From the NCBI GenBank assembly GCA_030740295.1, contig JASLXP010000836.1, positions 1 through 9,048 of the forward strand: a stretch of DNA of 9,048 bases, given 5' to 3'. Source of the stretch: Planctomycetota bacterium (GTDB lineage Bacteria; Planctomycetota; PUPC01; JACPCR01). The notes under the pieces were generated by a model, which ran no database searches, had not been told where the DNA came from, and saw only the letters and a list, made by a program, of their open reading frames with translations. Both the position numbers and the translations under genes were made by a program. Of the stretch, positions 7,052-9,048 are shown piece by piece. Position 1 is the first letter of the stretch. Every line of letters begins with the position of its first letter.

Positions 7052-8662
7052 ATGCTGAATCTAACGCTCCTCCTCTCCACTCTCACTCTTACGATTGCGG
7101 ATGAACAAGCGGAAGCGCTCCTGAAGCAGCACAAGATAAAGACCGACCGGGATTCGCTCTCGAAATTTATGCAGAGCTACTGTGACGGAAATGCCCCGCC
7201 TGAAGTTGTCTCGTGGATTGAGGATTTGGGGAGCAAATCGTACTCGGTCAGGGAGCGGGCATCTGCCGAGCTGCGGAACATGCGGATCAGCGCTTTGCCC
7301 CTGGTAAAGCGGGCAGCCGATTCTGACGATCTGGAGGTCCGCTACCGGGCTCGCAAGCTCCTGGAGCTTTTTGAGAAGGGAGACTCACAGCGAGCGCAGC
7401 TATTGCACGCCATGTTCACCGTGATTGAGAAAAAGAAACTCTCCGGTCTGGCTGGCCACGTCATAAAAATGTTTCCTTTCTGCGAAGCCACTTTTGTGCA
7501 GCGGCAGGCTCAGAAAGCGCTCGGAGCGACCTCAACCCCTGAAGACATCAAACTTCTGAAAGGCGCCGCGGTAAACAAGATGCAGCCTCTCGCCGTCGCT
7601 GCCGTCCGAGCGTTGGGCGCGTTGGACGCGGATGCAGCGAAGGATGCCGTTATCGAAACGCTGAAATCAGATAGGGATTCGCTGCGCGTTGTGGCTGCCG
7701 AAATTCTGGCCATGCGTGCGAATCGGAATTGCCTGAAGCCGCTGGCCGAATTGCTGAACTCCAGCGATGTGGATGTCAGGACCCGCGCAAATCACATCCT
7801 GCGTGCGTTGACTGGTAAGAAGATCGTATTCACTGCCTACGCAAAAGAGGAGGAGCGCAAAGGGCCCGTCTCCGAATGGAAGTCCTGGATTGAGAATGAG
7901 GGTGTAAAAGCCGAACTGAAGCATCCCTTGAACCTGGACAATATTCTCCTCGGGAGAATCCTGGTCTGCGTGCAGTCACAGAATCGAATCTACGAGCTCG
8001 ATTCCACCGGCAAGATGGTCTGGGAGAAGAAGAACTTTACCCGCCCGTGGGGATGCCAGGGCCTGCCAAACGGGCACAGACTTGTCGGTAGTTACACATC
8101 TCGCATGGTGCAGGAATTCGACGCTGCGGGCAAGGTCGTCTGGAGTAAAACGGGTCTTCCGGGCGGCATTACCAGCGTGCAGCGGCTCGGCAATGGGAAC
8201 ACGCTCGTTGCATGTACTGACGCTCAGAAGATCCTGGAAATCGATCGTGCTGGAAAAATAACCTGGACGGCCGCCGTGTCGGGCAGGCCGTTCTTCGCGC
8301 AGAGGCTGGATAATGGCCGGACCCTGGTCACCCTGCACGGGAACAAGAAAGTCGTGGAGGTAGATCGGACCGGCAAGATTGTCTGGTCAGCCAATTTCAA
8401 GCTATCGAACCCTCAGTCAGCCAGACGCCTGGAGAATGGGAACACACTTGTGACCGATTACTCAACCCGCCGAGTGATTGAGATGAACCGTGAAGGGAAG
8501 GTCATTTGGGAGACGACCGCCAATCGCGTGTACGATGCTCAGCGGCTACCGAATGGCACAACCCTGGTCGTCGATATCACTGGTGTAAAGAAGATCTCGC
8601 CAGGCAAGAAAGTGATCTGGGAGCATAAAGTTTCCGGCGCGGTCAGAGCTGTCGCGTATTGA
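7052..8662 (+). CDS. Secreted HEAT-repeat and six-bladed beta-propeller (PQQ-like) protein
   Basis: This 536-aa protein starts with a Sec-type signal peptide: a hydrophobic run over residues 2-15 and probable cleavage after IA at 15-16, though without the usual basic residue. Helical HEAT-like repeats follow: one group at about 48-110 (such as SVRERASAELR and DLEVRYRARKLL) and another at about 145-255 (such as DVDVRTRANHIL). From about 296, six repeats of about 40 aa follow the pattern E-h-D-x-x-G-K-h-h-W ... Q-R-L-x-N-G-x-T-L-V, with the Trp at 324, 364, 405, 445, 486 and 523. This should form a six-bladed propeller resembling PQQ-type repeats, and I see no catalytic site. A periplasmic scaffold or binding role is an inference. 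The start is set by an upstream in-frame TGA (7034-7036). There is no clear ribosome binding site, and the gene lies 63 nt after the kinase gene. Confidence 0.92.
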   Translation: MLNLTLLLSTLTLTIADEQAEALLKQHKIKTDRDSLSKFMQSYCDGNAPPEVVSWIEDLGSKSYSVRERASAELRNMRISALPLVKRAADSDDLEVRYRARKLLELFEKGDSQRAQLLHAMFTVIEKKKLSGLAGHVIKMFPFCEATFVQRQAQKALGATSTPEDIKLLKGAAVNKMQPLAVAAVRALGALDADAAKDAVIETLKSDRDSLRVVAAEILAMRANRNCLKPLAELLNSSDVDVRTRANHILRALTGKKIVFTAYAKEEERKGPVSEWKSWIENEGVKAELKHPLNLDNILLGRILVCVQSQNRIYELDSTGKMVWEKKNFTRPWGCQGLPNGHRLVGSYTSRMVQEFDAAGKVVWSKTGLPGGITSVQRLGNGNTLVACTDAQKILEIDRAGKITWTAAVSGRPFFAQRLDNGRTLVTLHGNKKVVEVDRTGKIVWSANFKLSNPQSARRLENGNTLVTDYSTRRVIEMNREGKVIWETTANRVYDAQRLPNGTTLVVDITGVKKISPGKKVIWEHKVSGAVRAVAY

Positions 8663-8711
8663 ATTCTGATTCCGCCGCCCAAACGAAGCCAGCCTTCGGC
8701 GTGTACGCCTC

Positions 8712-8741
8712 TTAATCTTTATCGTAATCGTTATCTTAATC
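8712..8741. repeat. Degenerate hexamer repeat, copy 2
   Basis: Five consecutive hexamers, TTAATC, TTTATC, GTAATC, GTTATC and TTAATC, fit the consensus KTWATC without interruption. It starts 50 bp after the propeller gene. Any reading frame through it gives an alternating dipeptide, so ORFs crossing it are artefacts. Confidence 0.75.
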
Positions 8742-8878
8742 GTGAGTTTCCGGCAAGCCTGCAAAATCGATCAGGCGCCGCTCGGGGGCCGGATAAGTAG
8801 TGGAATCAAGTAAGTTTTTGGGCGGCATGGCCGTGAGGGGATGTGTGGGCGCCTCCATCGTGTTTTGGGGTCGAAAAG

Positions 8879-8890
8879 TGGCGTACGCCA
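8879..8890. repeat. Perfect 12-bp palindrome TGGCGTACGCCA
   Basis: The sequence is its own reverse complement. A near copy, GGCGTGTACGCC (two extra bases at the centre), lies at 8698-8709, and both lie next to GCCAGCC. It could be a dimeric protein binding site; no regulator is identifiable. Confidence 0.5.
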
Positions 8891-9048
8891 GCCATAGAAG
8901 ACGGAACGGCGTGAGCTTCGGACAGACCTCCCCGCGGGCGAGGAGGATGGAGAGGATATGCGGAACTGGACGGCTATGTTTGCGTCATGTGTACGATGCC
9001 TTGGTTTGGTTTTTTATGAATTGGAATGTGTCGAGGAAGATTCCCGTC

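Larger units (their letters stand above)
8663..9048. other. Gene-free 386-bp tail of the window
   Basis: No gene is convincing here. After the propeller stop there is a short hairpin, CGAAG-CCAGC-CTTCG (8684-8698), overlapping a near-palindrome GGCGTGTACGCC (8698-8709), then a hexamer array (8712-8741). A perfect palindrome lies at 8879-8890, and AGGAGG at 8941-8946 could be a ribosome binding site. Reading frames from ATG at 8947 and at 8958 both stay open to the window end (34 and 30 codons), so a next gene may begin here, but nothing in the residues identifies one. Confidence 0.5.

Noticed and set aside
8546..8764. Short minus-strand frame encoding an alternating Ile/Thr/Lys peptide
   Set aside because: It runs through the hexamer array and the end of the propeller gene; the dipeptide pattern is an artefact of the 6-bp repeat.
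8760..8960. Possible tRNA, small RNA or riboswitch in the GC-rich tail
   Set aside because: I could not assemble a cloverleaf or a known riboswitch core from the visible sequence.

Overview
The window is a moderately GC-rich bacterial fragment. It carries four intact genes, one gene that looks interrupted, and two gene-poor stretches. The mix of a zinc-ribbon-fronted Ser/Thr kinase, an FHA protein with a zinc ribbon, a membrane-anchored von Willebrand A (VWA) protein and a secreted HEAT-repeat/beta-propeller protein is typical of Planctomycetota and related environmental lineages. Only some genes have a clear Shine-Dalgarno site, which also fits. The lineage is inferred from gene content; there is no rRNA or marker gene to confirm it.

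Left part, minus strand. A DTE/DPE-family ketose 3-epimerase (1616 to 750) has a good ribosome binding site and a plausible promoter. It is followed after 223 bp, in which I see no gene, by an FHA-domain reading frame (526 to 257). That frame stops at an amber codon exactly before the last FHA strand. The same frame continues two codons later as a short zinc-ribbon ORF (250 to 35), so the two pieces look like one FHA-zinc ribbon gene broken, or read through, at a single TAG.

Centre and right, plus strand. A 269-bp divergent region (1617-1885) holds a 9-bp inverted repeat that places TTGACA boxes on both strands. A 717-aa VWA membrane protein (1886-4039) follows. Next comes a 348-bp gap with a stem-loop and hexamer repeats, then an 866-aa zinc ribbon-Ser/Thr kinase-multi-TM protein (4388-6988). 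After 63 nt comes a 536-aa secreted HEAT plus six-bladed propeller protein (7052-8662). The last 386 bp contain a second hexamer array, a perfect 12-bp palindrome and perhaps the first codons of a next gene.

How the genes may work together: a kinase that can phosphorylate Thr, an FHA domain that can read phosphothreonine, a membrane VWA protein and an exported repeat protein could form a signalling module spanning the membrane. This rests on proximity and family knowledge only. The sugar epimerase has no evident link to it.
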